Shown: positions 14,529 to 21,727, numbered from the stretch's first letter. The stretch is DNA of 24,624 bases from Enterococcus_I eurekensis (GCF_042654605.1 NZ_JBHSGT010000003.1:1-24624); one strand, 5' to 3'. Translations and numbers: made by a program. The notes: generated from the sequence alone by a model not told the origin.

Positions 14529-14552
14529 TAATGTAAACCTTACTTTACATTA
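14529..14552 (-). promoter_or_regulatory. Palindromic operator of the XRE/membrane operon
   Basis: TAATGTAAA and TTTACATTA, perfect 9-bp arms with a 6-bp spacer, lie immediately downstream of the -10 hexamer, an ideal site for autorepression. Confidence 0.65.
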
Positions 14553-14554
14553 AA

Positions 14555-14583
14555 ATAGTACCATTTTTATAATTCTGTGTCAA
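14555..14583 (-). promoter_or_regulatory. Sigma-A promoter of the XRE/membrane operon
   Basis: On the minus strand TTGACA (14583-14578), a 17-bp spacer and TACTAT (14560-14555) make a near-consensus promoter. Confidence 0.8.
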
Positions 14584-14609
14584 GCTTGCTTTCCATATTT
14601 GGAAAATAA

Positions 14610-14641
14610 AAAATTAACTATTTGATCAAATAGTTAATTTT
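14610..14641. terminator. 32-bp perfect palindrome, terminator-like
   Basis: The halves (AAAATTAACTATTTGA and its complement) are exact. It isolates the XRE promoter from upstream minus-strand transcription. Confidence 0.55.
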
Positions 14642-14666
14642 AAAAGATTTTATTTTAAATTATACC

Positions 14667-14701
14667 TTGAGTTTTACTCAATTCTTAATGTGACAAACTC
14701 A
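14667..14701. repeat. Hairpin-family copy 4, 15 bp before site B
   Basis: TTGAGTTTTACTCAATT is followed by GTGACAAACTCA. Its end lies 15 bp before site B, the same distance as the 21816 hairpin from site D. Confidence 0.55.
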
Positions 14702-14716
14702 GTTTCTGCTTTATAA

Positions 14717-14744
14717 ATACATGAAATTGCTTAGAATCGTGTAT
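14717..14744 (+). repeat. 28-bp dif-like site B
   Basis: Left arm ATACATGAAAT (identical to sites A and C), centre TGCTTA, right arm GAATCGTGTAT. The outer eight bases are inverted repeats with one mismatch. Confidence 0.65.
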
Positions 14745-14761
14745 TAAAAATATAGAAAGAC

Positions 14762-14965
14762 TTATTGTTTCATCCTGACATTCAAAAAGTAAAGTCCCAT
14801 ATAAATATTTTCATTGATAATAAAATTTTCAATTCTTAGGGAATCAATCCTAGCCAACCAGCTGTCACAAAAAAAAGCGATAAGTTGACTACCTAAGTTA
14901 ACCAACTGATATGAACGGAATGGAAACCTTAAAATCACATCTGCTGATTCGGATAGTAATGACAT
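14762..14965 (-). CDS. Hypothetical 67-residue ORF
   Basis: The protein begins MSLLSESADVILRF and is mixed hydrophobic/charged with no clear membrane helix or motif. The ribosome site is poor. It lies just inside site B. It may be the tail of a larger lost gene or not coding. Confidence 0.25.
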   Translation of the reverse strand: MSLLSESADVILRFPFRSYQLVNLGSQLIAFFCDSWLARIDSLRIENFIINENIYMGLYFLNVRMKQ

Positions 14966-14997
14966 CTCATCTTTAAATAAATGTTGTTTAAACAGAA

Positions 14998-15021
14998 AAA
15001 GAGGAGTACACCTCCCTCTAA
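14998..15021. terminator. Imperfect GC-richer hairpin
   Basis: AGAGGAG and CTCCCTCT around GTACA form a short hairpin followed on the plus side by AAAGTTTAAT. It is a modest terminator candidate. Confidence 0.3.
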
Positions 15022-15143
15022 AGTTTAATAAAGATATAGTCTACAAACTAATACAATATTGATTTTTCTTTTTAAAAAACGTATGTTTAAATGAATAAGA
15101 AAACATATGATTTCAATCAAAAATATTTATACGGAGGAATTTT

Positions 15144-15302
15144 ATGCATTCTAAATTTACAGGCATTTTCGCAGTCATATCAGTGTTAAGCTTACTAAGT
15201 AGTCTATTTTTATCCAGCCGACCTATAGTTGTCCAGATCCTTTTAATCTTGATAATAATTCTATGCCTTATGAGCATCATTAATCTTAGAAAAAAGAGTT
15301 AA
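15144..15302 (+). CDS. Small 52-residue membrane protein
   Basis: ATG 15144 has GGAGG at 15133-15137; the frame ends in TAA at 15300-15302. It encodes two hydrophobic segments (residues about 5-24, GIFAVISVLSLLSSLFLSS, and 28-46) and a basic tail NLRKKS. The ribosome site and codon use support a real gene. I do not recognise the family. Confidence 0.6.
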   Translation: MHSKFTGIFAVISVLSLLSSLFLSSRPIVVQILLILIIILCLMSIINLRKKS

Positions 15303-15380
15303 GCAACTGGTAGACACGCTTACTATCTATATAGTTTGCTACGTAGTAAAGCGATAAATGAATTCATTTACTATTAAGGA

Positions 15381-15821
15381 GTGATTATTATTTTAAGACC
15401 AATTGAATTAACAGACGCAGCAACCTTAAAGAAAATCAATACGGAACAATTAGGATATGATTTTCCATTGGAATTAACTCATCACCAATTAGGTAAACTA
15501 ATCAAGGATCAACACCACTATTTTCTAATTTATGAAGATGATATAACCAATGAAGTAGCCGGATACCTTCATGCTGAAGTGTATGAAAGCCTGTATTCAC
15601 TGCCTATGTTTAATGTATTAGCTCTTGCGGTAGATAAAAAATTTAGCCGAAAAGGAATTGGTAAACAACTAATGATTTCCCTTGAAGAGGAAGCACAAAA
15701 AAGAAATTTTGAAGGAATAAGACTAAATTCAGGAGAAAAAAGAACACAAGCACATAAATTTTATGAGGCCATCGGTTATACATCTGATAAATCTCAAAAA
15801 AGATTTTTAAAAGCTTTCTGA
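15381..15821 (+). CDS. GNAT-family N-acetyltransferase with uncertain start
   Basis: The protein of about 143 residues has the GNAT fold: ILRPIELTDAATLKKI at the N-terminus, FNVLALAVDKKFSRKGIGKQLM (acetyl-CoA binding R-x-x-G-I-G), then NSGEKRTQAHKFYEAIGY. It would transfer acetyl to an unknown amine, possibly a drug or protein N-terminus. The start is odd: AAGGAG directly abuts GTG 15381, too close to work, and the codon at normal spacing is ATT. The ancestral ATG may be lost, so expression could be weak. It lies between sites B and G with a Nudix gene. Confidence 0.75.
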   Translation: MIIILRPIELTDAATLKKINTEQLGYDFPLELTHHQLGKLIKDQHHYFLIYEDDITNEVAGYLHAEVYESLYSLPMFNVLALAVDKKFSRKGIGKQLMISLEEEAQKRNFEGIRLNSGEKRTQAHKFYEAIGYTSDKSQKRFLKAF

Positions 15822-15881
15822 TCCTACATAATAATAAAATCAGAATCCTATTTTATCTAAAAAGGGTTAGTGAGGAAAATA

Positions 15882-15956
15882 ATGAATATAGAAGAATCTT
15901 TATATCATGCAGCTAAGCAGTTAATGAAGAACTGATACCCTAAAGGAGTAATTTAA
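15882..15956 (+). pseudogene. Remnant of the N-terminus of a cytidine-deaminase-like gene
   Basis: The frame MNIEESLYHAAKQLMKN, a TGA at 15933, then YPKGVI and a TAA resembles the conserved start of cytidine-deaminase-like proteins (...KQLMKKRYPKGWGG...). The stop would correspond to a CGA-to-TGA change. The rest of the gene is gone. AGTGAGGAAA lies upstream. The assignment rests on a short match. Confidence 0.35.
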
Positions 15957-15957
15957 T

Positions 15958-16407
15958 ATGGATCTAACATTAAATACAGATATAGGAAAATTAAATATTA
16001 GAGTAGCAGCATGGATAGAAAGTCGGAACAATATACTCGTTTCCAAATTTCCTAGTGGAATAATTTCTTTACCTGGTGGAAGAGTAAAATTCTCTGAGAC
16101 TACTATTGAAGCAATAAAACGAGAAGTCTTAGAAGAAACCGGGGAAGAACTTTACGAAATAGAATTATTTTCAATAATTGAAAATTTCTTCCTAGAAAAA
16201 CAGTCAAAAAAAGATTTTCATGAATTTCTTTTTGTTTACAAAGGTAAAATAAAAAAAAGAAAAAAATATTCTGGTATAGATAACAGCAACCAAGATATTA
16301 TATGGGAAACTTTAGATGTCATAAAGGACCTAAGACCTAATATTCTTAATCAATTGGTTGGTTACAAAAATCAAAGTAATATTATTCACTTGATAAATAA
16401 GGATTGA
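15958..16407 (+). CDS. Nudix hydrolase
   Basis: The 149-residue protein has an intact Nudix box: GGRVKFSETTIEAIKREVLEETGEEL, with REVLEETG as the metal-binding helix. It hydrolyses a nucleoside-diphosphate-linked substrate that cannot be predicted; MutT/ADP-ribose/NTP types are all possible. AAAGGAG lies 9 nt before the ATG. It is the last plus-strand gene before site G and its terminator. Confidence 0.85.
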   Translation: MDLTLNTDIGKLNIRVAAWIESRNNILVSKFPSGIISLPGGRVKFSETTIEAIKREVLEETGEELYEIELFSIIENFFLEKQSKKDFHEFLFVYKGKIKKRKKYSGIDNSNQDIIWETLDVIKDLRPNILNQLVGYKNQSNIIHLINKD

Positions 16408-16459
16408 ATGAAATGAATCCATTATGATTACCATTTATACAACTATCGATGTTTAATTC

Positions 16460-16487
16460 ATACATGTAATTAGATAGAATAGTGTAA
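16460..16487 (+). repeat. 28-bp dif-like site G
   Basis: Left arm ATACATGTAAT (one mismatch to A/B/C), centre TAGATA (identical to site C), right arm GAATAGTGTAA (two mismatches to site B). A strong terminator overlaps its last two bases. Confidence 0.6.
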
Positions 16488-16519
16488 AAAGAACCTTGAT
16501 AAATCAAGGTTCTTTTTTT
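16486..16519. terminator. Strong bidirectional terminator
   Basis: AAAAAGAACCTTGAT (16486-16500) and its exact complement (16503-16517) form a 15-bp stem followed by T-run. It ends the Nudix transcript on the plus strand and the DUF1129 transcript on the minus strand. Confidence 0.85.
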
Positions 16520-16571
16520 ATCTTTTCTTAAAAATTATTACATTACAGTTATTTTAAAGTTATCAGAAAAA

Positions 16572-17396
16572 TTATTTGTTTAATTGTTTGCTAGTTAAGT
16601 AAATGAATACGTATTGAAGGAGAAGTAAGATTCCTAAAATAACACCTACACCTATTTTACCTTCTTTTGAACTTAATAATTCTGAAAAAATGTCTATTCT
16701 AGTAAGAATTCCCAAAATACCATAAGTAACTATAAACGGAAGAAAAGGTGCCCATAATTTTTTATCCTTTTCTTTATAAAACAGATAGAGAACTATTCCA
16801 GATATAAGAATGATGGTAACTATGCCTAAATTTCCACTAAGATTTACTTTGAATGATGTAGATACTACAAAACTTATATAAAAGCCAACTGAGACGCCTA
16901 ATCCAACTAATAAAAGTAAAACTAGTTTAGATAATTTGTCTTTAAATCGATATAAGCTAATCCCTAAAAGCCATAGAGCAAAAATAACCATAACAGTCCA
17001 GTAGAATCCGCTTATTAATAGACTTCCAATATCTAGGTCTTCATCTGGAAAAATAATTTTAGGTAAAATACTAAAAATACTATAGCTTGCTAAAGCAATT
17101 AGAATTATTTTTACAGTATCTAAAAGATTAATAGGCAGCTGTTTAATAATGTCGTCAGCGACTTTTTTTGGATTTTCTCCAAAATATTCTTCTGCGGAAA
17201 GACCTTGTTCTTGAGCATCTAAAATATCCCTTAAAACTTCTAATAATAATTCTTCGCTTTTTTTCACATCTCTGAAAAAAGCCATTATTCTAATATAAAT
17301 AAGTAAGTTTCCATAGTATTTTTCGTTTTCTTTTGTCAACGATTCTTGTAAGACAGCATTTGTCTCAATCAATTCTTTTTCTTTCAATTCATTCAC
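16572..17396 (-). CDS. DUF1129-family membrane protein
   Basis: The 274-residue protein has a soluble helical N-terminus (residues 1-85: ENEKYYGNLLIYIRIMAFFRDVKKSEELLLEVLRDILDAQEQGLSAEEYFG...) and about six membrane helices after residue 95. This is the DUF1129/YhaH-like layout found next to PadR regulators. It overlaps the PadR gene by 8 nt. The biochemical role is unknown; PadR/DUF1129 pairs are often induced by membrane stress. The whole module lies between sites G and C. Confidence 0.75.
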   Translation of the reverse strand: MNELKEKELIETNAVLQESLTKENEKYYGNLLIYIRIMAFFRDVKKSEELLLEVLRDILDAQEQGLSAEEYFGENPKKVADDIIKQLPINLLDTVKIILIALASYSIFSILPKIIFPDEDLDIGSLLISGFYWTVMVIFALWLLGISLYRFKDKLSKLVLLLLVGLGVSVGFYISFVVSTSFKVNLSGNLGIVTIILISGIVLYLFYKEKDKKLWAPFLPFIVTYGILGILTRIDIFSELLSSKEGKIGVGVILGILLLLQYVFIYLTSKQLNK

Positions 17397-17721
17397 TTCC
17401 TTCTACCAGATTATCAACACTTTCTTTCAACTTATTCCATTGCACTGTAAATTCATTTTTTTCTATTAGCCCTTTTTCGGTAAGAGAATAATATTTTCTT
17501 TTTGGACCTGTATCAGAATCACGCAAGGTCCCTTTTATCAATTCTTTTTTTTCCAGTGAGAGCAAAAGAGGATAGATTGTCCCTTTAGGAATATCAGTAA
17601 AGCCAAACTTAGTAAGTTTTTCGCTCAGTTTATAACCGTATAATTCTTCTTGATAAAGTAAAAGTAAAATGCTACCTGATAAAATTCCTTTCAACATTTG
17701 AGAGTTTATTTTATTATCCAT
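17389..17721 (-). CDS. PadR-family transcription regulator
   Basis: The 110-residue winged-helix protein is typical of PadR subfamily 2: MLKGILSGSILLLLYQEELYGYKLSEKL, GFTDIPKGTIYPLLLSLEKKELI, GPKRKYYSLTEKG. It acts as a dimeric repressor, usually of its own operon. GGGAGG lies 7-8 nt before the ATG. It heads the two-gene operon with DUF1129. Confidence 0.88.
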   Translation of the reverse strand: MDNKINSQMLKGILSGSILLLLYQEELYGYKLSEKLTKFGFTDIPKGTIYPLLLSLEKKELIKGTLRDSDTGPKRKYYSLTEKGLIEKNEFTVQWNKLKESVDNLVEGSE

Positions 17722-17845
17722 GCCATCCCTCCCATCATCTAGTATGTTTTACAAGTTAGTTATACCAAATAGAATCTAGATTGTAAAGCATAATAGTTAT
17801 TTTCTATATTTTTTAATTTTATTTTGTTATAAGATGACAAAGAAA

Positions 17846-17873
17846 CAACCCATTACTTTGAATTAATAGGTTG
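17846..17873 (+). terminator. Hairpin before site C
   Basis: CAACCCATTA pairs with TAATAGGTTG (one mismatch), followed by CTTTTAA. It precedes site C by 6 bp. Confidence 0.5.
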
Positions 17874-17879
17874 CTTTTA

Positions 17880-17907
17880 ATACATGAAATTAGATAAAGT
17901 CGTGTAT
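17880..17907 (+). repeat. 28-bp dif-like site C
   Basis: Left arm ATACATGAAAT, centre TAGATA, right arm AAGTCGTGTAT. Its centre equals that of site G and of the decayed site F. Confidence 0.7.
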
Positions 17908-17911
17908 CCAT

Positions 17912-17946
17912 AAAAGAAGCAATTCTAAATTAGGATTGCTTCTTTT
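17912..17946 (+). terminator. Terminator after site C
   Basis: AAAAGAAGCAATTCTAA (17912-17928) pairs with the region 17930-17946, one wobble in 17 bp, and ends in a T-run. Confidence 0.7.
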
Positions 17947-17952
17947 TAAATT

Positions 17953-18014
17953 ATAATAATCAATAAAGTTAATATTCACTTTAACTTTATTGATTATTAT
18001 GTTAAAGTTATAAT
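17953..18014 (+). promoter_or_regulatory. Promoter and long inverted repeat of the DUF2089 operon
   Basis: A perfect 20-bp inverted repeat (17953-17972 and 17981-18000, 8-bp loop) overlaps the -35 position of a promoter with -10 TATAAT at 18009-18014. The -35 itself is weak (TTTATT), as expected for a regulated promoter. The repeat is a good operator candidate for the DUF2089 protein. Confidence 0.6.
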
Positions 18015-18042
18015 GGACAATAATTAAAAAGGAGGCTTTTAT

Positions 18043-18324
18043 ATGGAAAGTAATCCTTGGTTTGATTACTTAGAAAATGAAGAAAAAGAGTTTATTAGAC
18101 AGCTTATATTAGCGTCGGGTTCATTAAAAGAACTAGCAAAAGTATATGATGTCAGTTATCCAACCGTAAGACTAAGACTAGATAGAGTAATCAATAAAGT
18201 TAAATTGTATTCTGAGCAAGAAAATAATCCGTTTGTAAGTTCAATTATGCAAATGGTTATCGAGGATAAAATTAGTTTAGATAGCGCTAATGAGATTATA
18301 AAAAAATATAAGAAAGAGGTATAA
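18043..18324 (+). CDS. DUF2089-like helix-turn-helix protein, copy 1
   Basis: The 93-residue protein is all helical, with an HTH region GSLKELAKVYDVSYPTVRLRLDRVINKVKL followed by a C-terminal helix pair (SIMQMVIEDKISLDSANEIIKKY). This is the DUF2089 pattern without the N-terminal zinc ribbon. It probably regulates its own operon through the upstream repeat. AAAGGAGG lies upstream of the ATG. The small membrane protein follows 2 bp after the stop. Confidence 0.75.
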   Translation: MESNPWFDYLENEEKEFIRQLILASGSLKELAKVYDVSYPTVRLRLDRVINKVKLYSEQENNPFVSSIMQMVIEDKISLDSANEIIKKYKKEV

Positions 18325-18326
18325 TT

Positions 18327-18623
18327 ATGGATTGGGTATATATTAGTAGTTTTATTGGTCTAGTAACATTAGGATGTTTACAATATTATTTTGGATACAG
18401 AGATTATAAAAAATTAGGAATGATTCTTCCTGTCATTTTTATAGGACTTGTTATCTATTTTATAATAAAAGGAACAATGACATTTTCTGTGAGAGATATT
18501 TTAATGCCTTTACTTGTCTTATTTACTCTGGCCGGTGTTTGGAATAACGGTTATGAAAAAAAACAAAAGGCAATAAATAAAGAATTAGATAAAATGAAAG
18601 CAAAGGATCAACAAAGTATGTAA
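18327..18623 (+). CDS. Small three-helix membrane protein, copy 1
   Basis: The 98-residue protein has three hydrophobic segments (residues about 3-20, 32-48 and 56-72) and a basic coiled tail KKQKAINKELDKMKAKDQQ. It is translated with the DUF2089 gene. The paralogue at 18858 shares the tail almost exactly. It may be the signal sensor or the protective factor of the module; the function is unknown. Confidence 0.7.
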   Translation: MDWVYISSFIGLVTLGCLQYYFGYRDYKKLGMILPVIFIGLVIYFIIKGTMTFSVRDILMPLLVLFTLAGVWNNGYEKKQKAINKELDKMKAKDQQSM

Positions 18624-18636
18624 TAATTTTACATAT

Positions 18637-18855
18637 TTGGAATTACATAATTCGTTAAAACGGATTAGCAAAATATGTGATATCAGTTATCAAACAGCAA
18701 GACTAAGATTAGATCGAATAATAAATAACGTTAAGTTGTATTCTGATCAAGAAAGCAATTCTTTTGTAAGCTCAGTTGTGCAAATGGTTATTGAAGATAA
18801 CATTAGTTTAGATGGCGCTAACGAAAGTATAAACAACTATAAGAAAGGGGTGTAA
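18637..18855 (+). pseudogene. DUF2089-like protein, copy 2, 5'-truncated
   Basis: The 72 residues from TTG 18637 align with residues from about 22 on of copy 1 (NSLKRISKICDISYQTARLRLDRIINNVKLYSDQE...). The first 20 or so residues and the promoter are lost, 13 bp after the previous stop. The remaining HTH is complete. The TTG has no clear ribosome site. Translation, if any, would depend on read-through coupling. Confidence 0.65.
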
Positions 18856-18857
18856 GT

Positions 18858-19157
18858 ATGTATTGGATATATATCATTGGATTAATTTTTGTAGTAATAA
18901 TTGGAATCACACAATCTTATTTTGGATATAACGGACATAAAGTTTTAGGATGGATTTTTCCAATAGTTTTTATTGGTTTTAATATATGGTTTCTAATGAA
19001 TGGAACGTTAGAATTTTCTATAAGCGATATATTTAGGCCTTTTATCGGTTTAGCGGTTCTTAGTTCTTTTTGGGAAATGGGTTATAAGAAAAAGCAAAAA
19101 GAACTAAGTAGAGAACTAGATAAAATGAAAGCAAAAGACCAACAAAATATGCAATAG
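18858..19157 (+). CDS. Small three-helix membrane protein, copy 2
   Basis: The 99-residue paralogue of the 18327 protein has the same three helices and the tail KKKQKELSRELDKMKAKDQQN. AAGAAAGGGGTGT lies before the ATG, so it can be translated although its upstream partner is truncated. It differs from copy 1 at many hydrophobic positions, so the duplication is old or was acquired separately. Confidence 0.7.
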   Translation: MYWIYIIGLIFVVIIGITQSYFGYNGHKVLGWIFPIVFIGFNIWFLMNGTLEFSISDIFRPFIGLAVLSSFWEMGYKKKQKELSRELDKMKAKDQQNMQ

Positions 19158-19163
19158 CTACGA

Positions 19164-19213
19164 GTACATGAGGTTGTTTAATTTAAGGTACTAAATTAGA
19201 TAAAGTAAGGCAA
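19164..19213 (+). repeat. Decayed dif-like site F
   Basis: Core AAAT, TAGATA, AAGT (19193-19206) is identical to site C, but the outer arm bases differ. A left-arm-like GTACATGAGGT lies 22 bp upstream (19164-19174), as if an insertion had split the arm. It is followed by a hairpin, like the intact sites. Confidence 0.4.
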
Positions 19214-19219
19214 TAAATA

Positions 19220-19245
19220 ATAGTAGCAACCTTGGTTGCTACTAT
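19220..19245 (+). terminator. 12-bp palindromic hairpin after site F
   Basis: ATAGTAGCAACC and its exact complement flank two bases (TT). No T-run follows, so it may be only a weak terminator, or a regulatory stem in the ABC-transporter leader. Confidence 0.4.
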
Positions 19246-19370
19246 GTAAACCAGTAAGTTCTTTTAAATAAAGGCTATAAAGTAGATAATAAGGTATTGC
19301 TTATAAGGAGGATAGAAATTAATACGGAAGAATGATAACTAAACAATTACTAAAAGACAAAGGAGATACT

Positions 19371-20273
19371 ATGGAATTTAATGTAGAAATAAATCATTTA
19401 AGTAAGACTATTGGTAAAAAAAAGATTATTAAAGATTTATCTCTTAATATAAAAAAAGGAGAAGTATTTGGACTTCTCGGACCTAATGGAGCTGGGAAAA
19501 CAACGACCATTAGAATGATTGTTGGTCTAATTGATATAACTGCGGGTAGCGTAAAAATCTGTGGTCATGATGTGCAAACGAATCATAAAGAAGCTTTAGA
19601 AAATGTTGGTGCAATAGTCGAAAATCCCGAAATGTATCCTTTTTTATCGGGATTAGAAAACTTGAAATACTTTAGCAGAATGCACCAAGATATCTCACCC
19701 GAAAAAATAAATGAGGTTATCGAGTTTGTAAATTTAAAAAGCAGAATAAACGATAAAGTTAAAACCTATTCTTTAGGAATGAGACAACGGTTAGGTATTG
19801 CCCAATCTTTATTAAATACGCCAAAAGTTTTAATATTGGATGAACCAACTAACGGGTTAGATCCTGCAGGAATAAAAGAATTGAGACAATATATCCAAAA
19901 ATTAGCTCACGAAAAAGGGGTTACAGTAATCGTATCGAGTCATATTCTTAGTGAAATCGAATTAATGTGTGATCGAGTCGCAATCATTAAAGAAGGTGAA
20001 TTAATAGCGATTGAAAATTTAAAAGAAAAAACGGATCATAGAAATTATCAACTCAAGGTAACGCCTATTGATAAAGCTCAAGAATTATTAGCGAAAGAAT
20101 ACCAACTAACTAGCCAAGTGAGAGATGAGTTACTTGAATTTCAATTAGCTGCTTCAAATGTGGAAATCCCAAATATCATTAACTTATTTGTTGAAAATAA
20201 TATCGCTATTTATAGTATCGAATCAAAAGAAAATACATTAGAAGATAAATTTATGAATCTTACACTGAAATAA
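19371..20273 (+). CDS. ABC transporter ATPase, BcrA/lantibiotic-protection type
   Basis: The 300-residue ATPase has Walker A GPNGAGKTTT, signature SLGMRQRLG, Walker B VLILDEPTNGLDP and the H-loop SSHILSE. The C-terminal 80 residues are the extra domain typical of BcrA-like exporters that protect against bacitracin or lantibiotics. I take ATG 19371 (AAAGGAG 5 nt upstream) rather than 19332, whose 13 extra codons add nothing family-like. It is followed 13 bp later by its permease. The substrate is inferred only from family. Confidence 0.88.
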   Translation: MEFNVEINHLSKTIGKKKIIKDLSLNIKKGEVFGLLGPNGAGKTTTIRMIVGLIDITAGSVKICGHDVQTNHKEALENVGAIVENPEMYPFLSGLENLKYFSRMHQDISPEKINEVIEFVNLKSRINDKVKTYSLGMRQRLGIAQSLLNTPKVLILDEPTNGLDPAGIKELRQYIQKLAHEKGVTVIVSSHILSEIELMCDRVAIIKEGELIAIENLKEKTDHRNYQLKVTPIDKAQELLAKEYQLTSQVRDELLEFQLAASNVEIPNIINLFVENNIAIYSIESKENTLEDKFMNLTLK

Positions 20274-20286
20274 GAAGGAGTAAACT

Positions 20287-21276
20287 ATGTTAAATCTTGT
20301 TATCAATGAATGGAATAAAGTTTTTTTTAGAAAAAATAACTACATAACGTTGATTATTATTTTAGGAGCAGCTGCCTTGCTAAGCCTAATGCCAGTATTA
20401 TTTAATGATGAAGCAGCGTTTGAGGATATTTCGTATGGCAATGACTGGAAAGATCAAGCAGCAAATCAAATTACTACCTTAGAGGAAGCAAATACCAAAC
20501 TATTGACTAGTGAATCAGAGGTGTCATTTGTTAATAAACTTACAGCCAGCGATAATCAAGATGAAATAGAAAGATTAAACTATCACTTAAAAGAAGGCAT
20601 TAAGCCAACATCTAACAACAATCTTTATAAATCTTTAGTAGGTACATCTAGGTTGAATTTACTGATAGGTATTTTTGTTACGATTATAGCAAGCGCTATG
20701 GTTTCGAAAGAATTTTCAATGGGAACGATAAAACTATTGCTTATACGGTCGTACTCTCGATCAAAAATATTAACTTCTAAGTATATTGCTACACTGCTAA
20801 TAACCGTGACTTACTATATGAGTTTATACATAGGCACAATTGTAGTTGCACTGTTTACTTCTGAAATCAATTCGACTACTGAATATGTTTATCTATCATC
20901 AGATGGAACGTATATGCATTCTAATTTTTGGATGTATTTTTTAGGAATACTAGCGAGTAATATTGTTTATCTCATTATCATTGCGACAATTGCTTTTACT
21001 CTTTCGACGATTAGTAGAAACACGTCTTTATCTTTAGGTACAACATTAGGCTTATTATTTTTAGGACCGCCATTAATGGCCTATTTATCTACTAAAACAG
21101 AGCTAGCCAAATATTTGTTGATGGCTAATTGGAATTTGACGAACTACTTACCAGGTAATAATCCTTCAGTTGAAGGTATGACGCTTTCTTTTTCTTTAAT
21201 ACTAAATAGTCTTTACCTTGTTTTCTTATTGTCTATAACGTATTATTTCTTTAATAAAAAAGATATATTAGCTTAA
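20287..21276 (+). CDS. ABC-2 type permease partner
   Basis: The 329-residue protein has six predicted membrane segments: one at 18-37, a long extracytoplasmic loop to about 120, then five more (125-143, 170-195, 216-240, 250-270, 305-325). The motif SKEFSMGTIKLLLIRSYSRSKIL is the conserved cytoplasmic coupling region of ABC-2/BcrB permeases. GAAGGAG lies before the ATG. It forms the exporter with the upstream ATPase. Confidence 0.85.
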   Translation: MLNLVINEWNKVFFRKNNYITLIIILGAAALLSLMPVLFNDEAAFEDISYGNDWKDQAANQITTLEEANTKLLTSESEVSFVNKLTASDNQDEIERLNYHLKEGIKPTSNNNLYKSLVGTSRLNLLIGIFVTIIASAMVSKEFSMGTIKLLLIRSYSRSKILTSKYIATLLITVTYYMSLYIGTIVVALFTSEINSTTEYVYLSSDGTYMHSNFWMYFLGILASNIVYLIIIATIAFTLSTISRNTSLSLGTTLGLLFLGPPLMAYLSTKTELAKYLLMANWNLTNYLPGNNPSVEGMTLSFSLILNSLYLVFLLSITYYFFNKKDILA

Positions 21277-21326
21277 AATTTATTCTGAGAAGTATAAAGT
21301 ATATATTCTTTTTTCCTAATCATAAT

Positions 21327-21680
21327 TTATTGAGTATAGTAAGCCCAACCTTTTCCAATTGCATGTCCAGCTAAATAAAAGAAAGCTATGATGAGTAAGC
21401 CATAACAAATTATCTTTAAAATCTCTTTTATATTTTGATATTTTTTTAAATCATTTGTATCTTTTTTGATTTTTTTCATAAGATTGACATCCCCCTTTAA
21501 CATATAATCTAAAGATAATTGATAAAAATCACTGATTTTAATTAATGTTGAAATATCAGGGAAACTTTTCCCAACTTCCCAACTTGACACTGTTTGTCGT
21601 GTGACATTCAAATGATCAGCAACATTCTGTTGAGTTAGATCAAATTCTTTTCTTTTTTCTTTTAAAATCTCATTTAGCAT
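21327..21680 (-). CDS. XRE-family regulator with C-terminal membrane helix, copy 2
   Basis: This 117-residue paralogue of the 12740-13093 protein is about 94 of 117 identical by eye, with the same HTH (LTQQNVADHLNVTRQTVSSWE) and C-terminal helix (IICYGLLIIAFFYLAGHAIGKGW). It is convergent with the ABC permease. A degenerate inverted repeat lies upstream. The partner membrane protein found near copy 1 is absent here. Confidence 0.8.
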   Translation of the reverse strand: MLNEILKEKRKEFDLTQQNVADHLNVTRQTVSSWEVGKSFPDISTLIKISDFYQLSLDYMLKGDVNLMKKIKKDTNDLKKYQNIKEILKIICYGLLIIAFFYLAGHAIGKGWAYYTQ

Positions 21681-21727
21681 TGTATTTATCTCCCAAATTT
21701 AGAATAATGTGTTTTGAAAAGGTCTCC

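Larger units (their letters stand above)
17722..18042. other. Divergent intergenic region with site C
   Basis: This region holds the PadR promoter on the minus side, then a hairpin (17846-17873), site C (17880-17907), a terminator (17912-17946), a 20-bp inverted repeat (17953-18000) and the -10 of the DUF2089 operon. Confidence 0.55.

Noticed and set aside
19332..19370. Thirteen extra codons at the start of the ABC ATPase
   Set aside because: A stronger ribosome site lies inside this stretch, 5 nt before ATG 19371, and family alignment begins after it.
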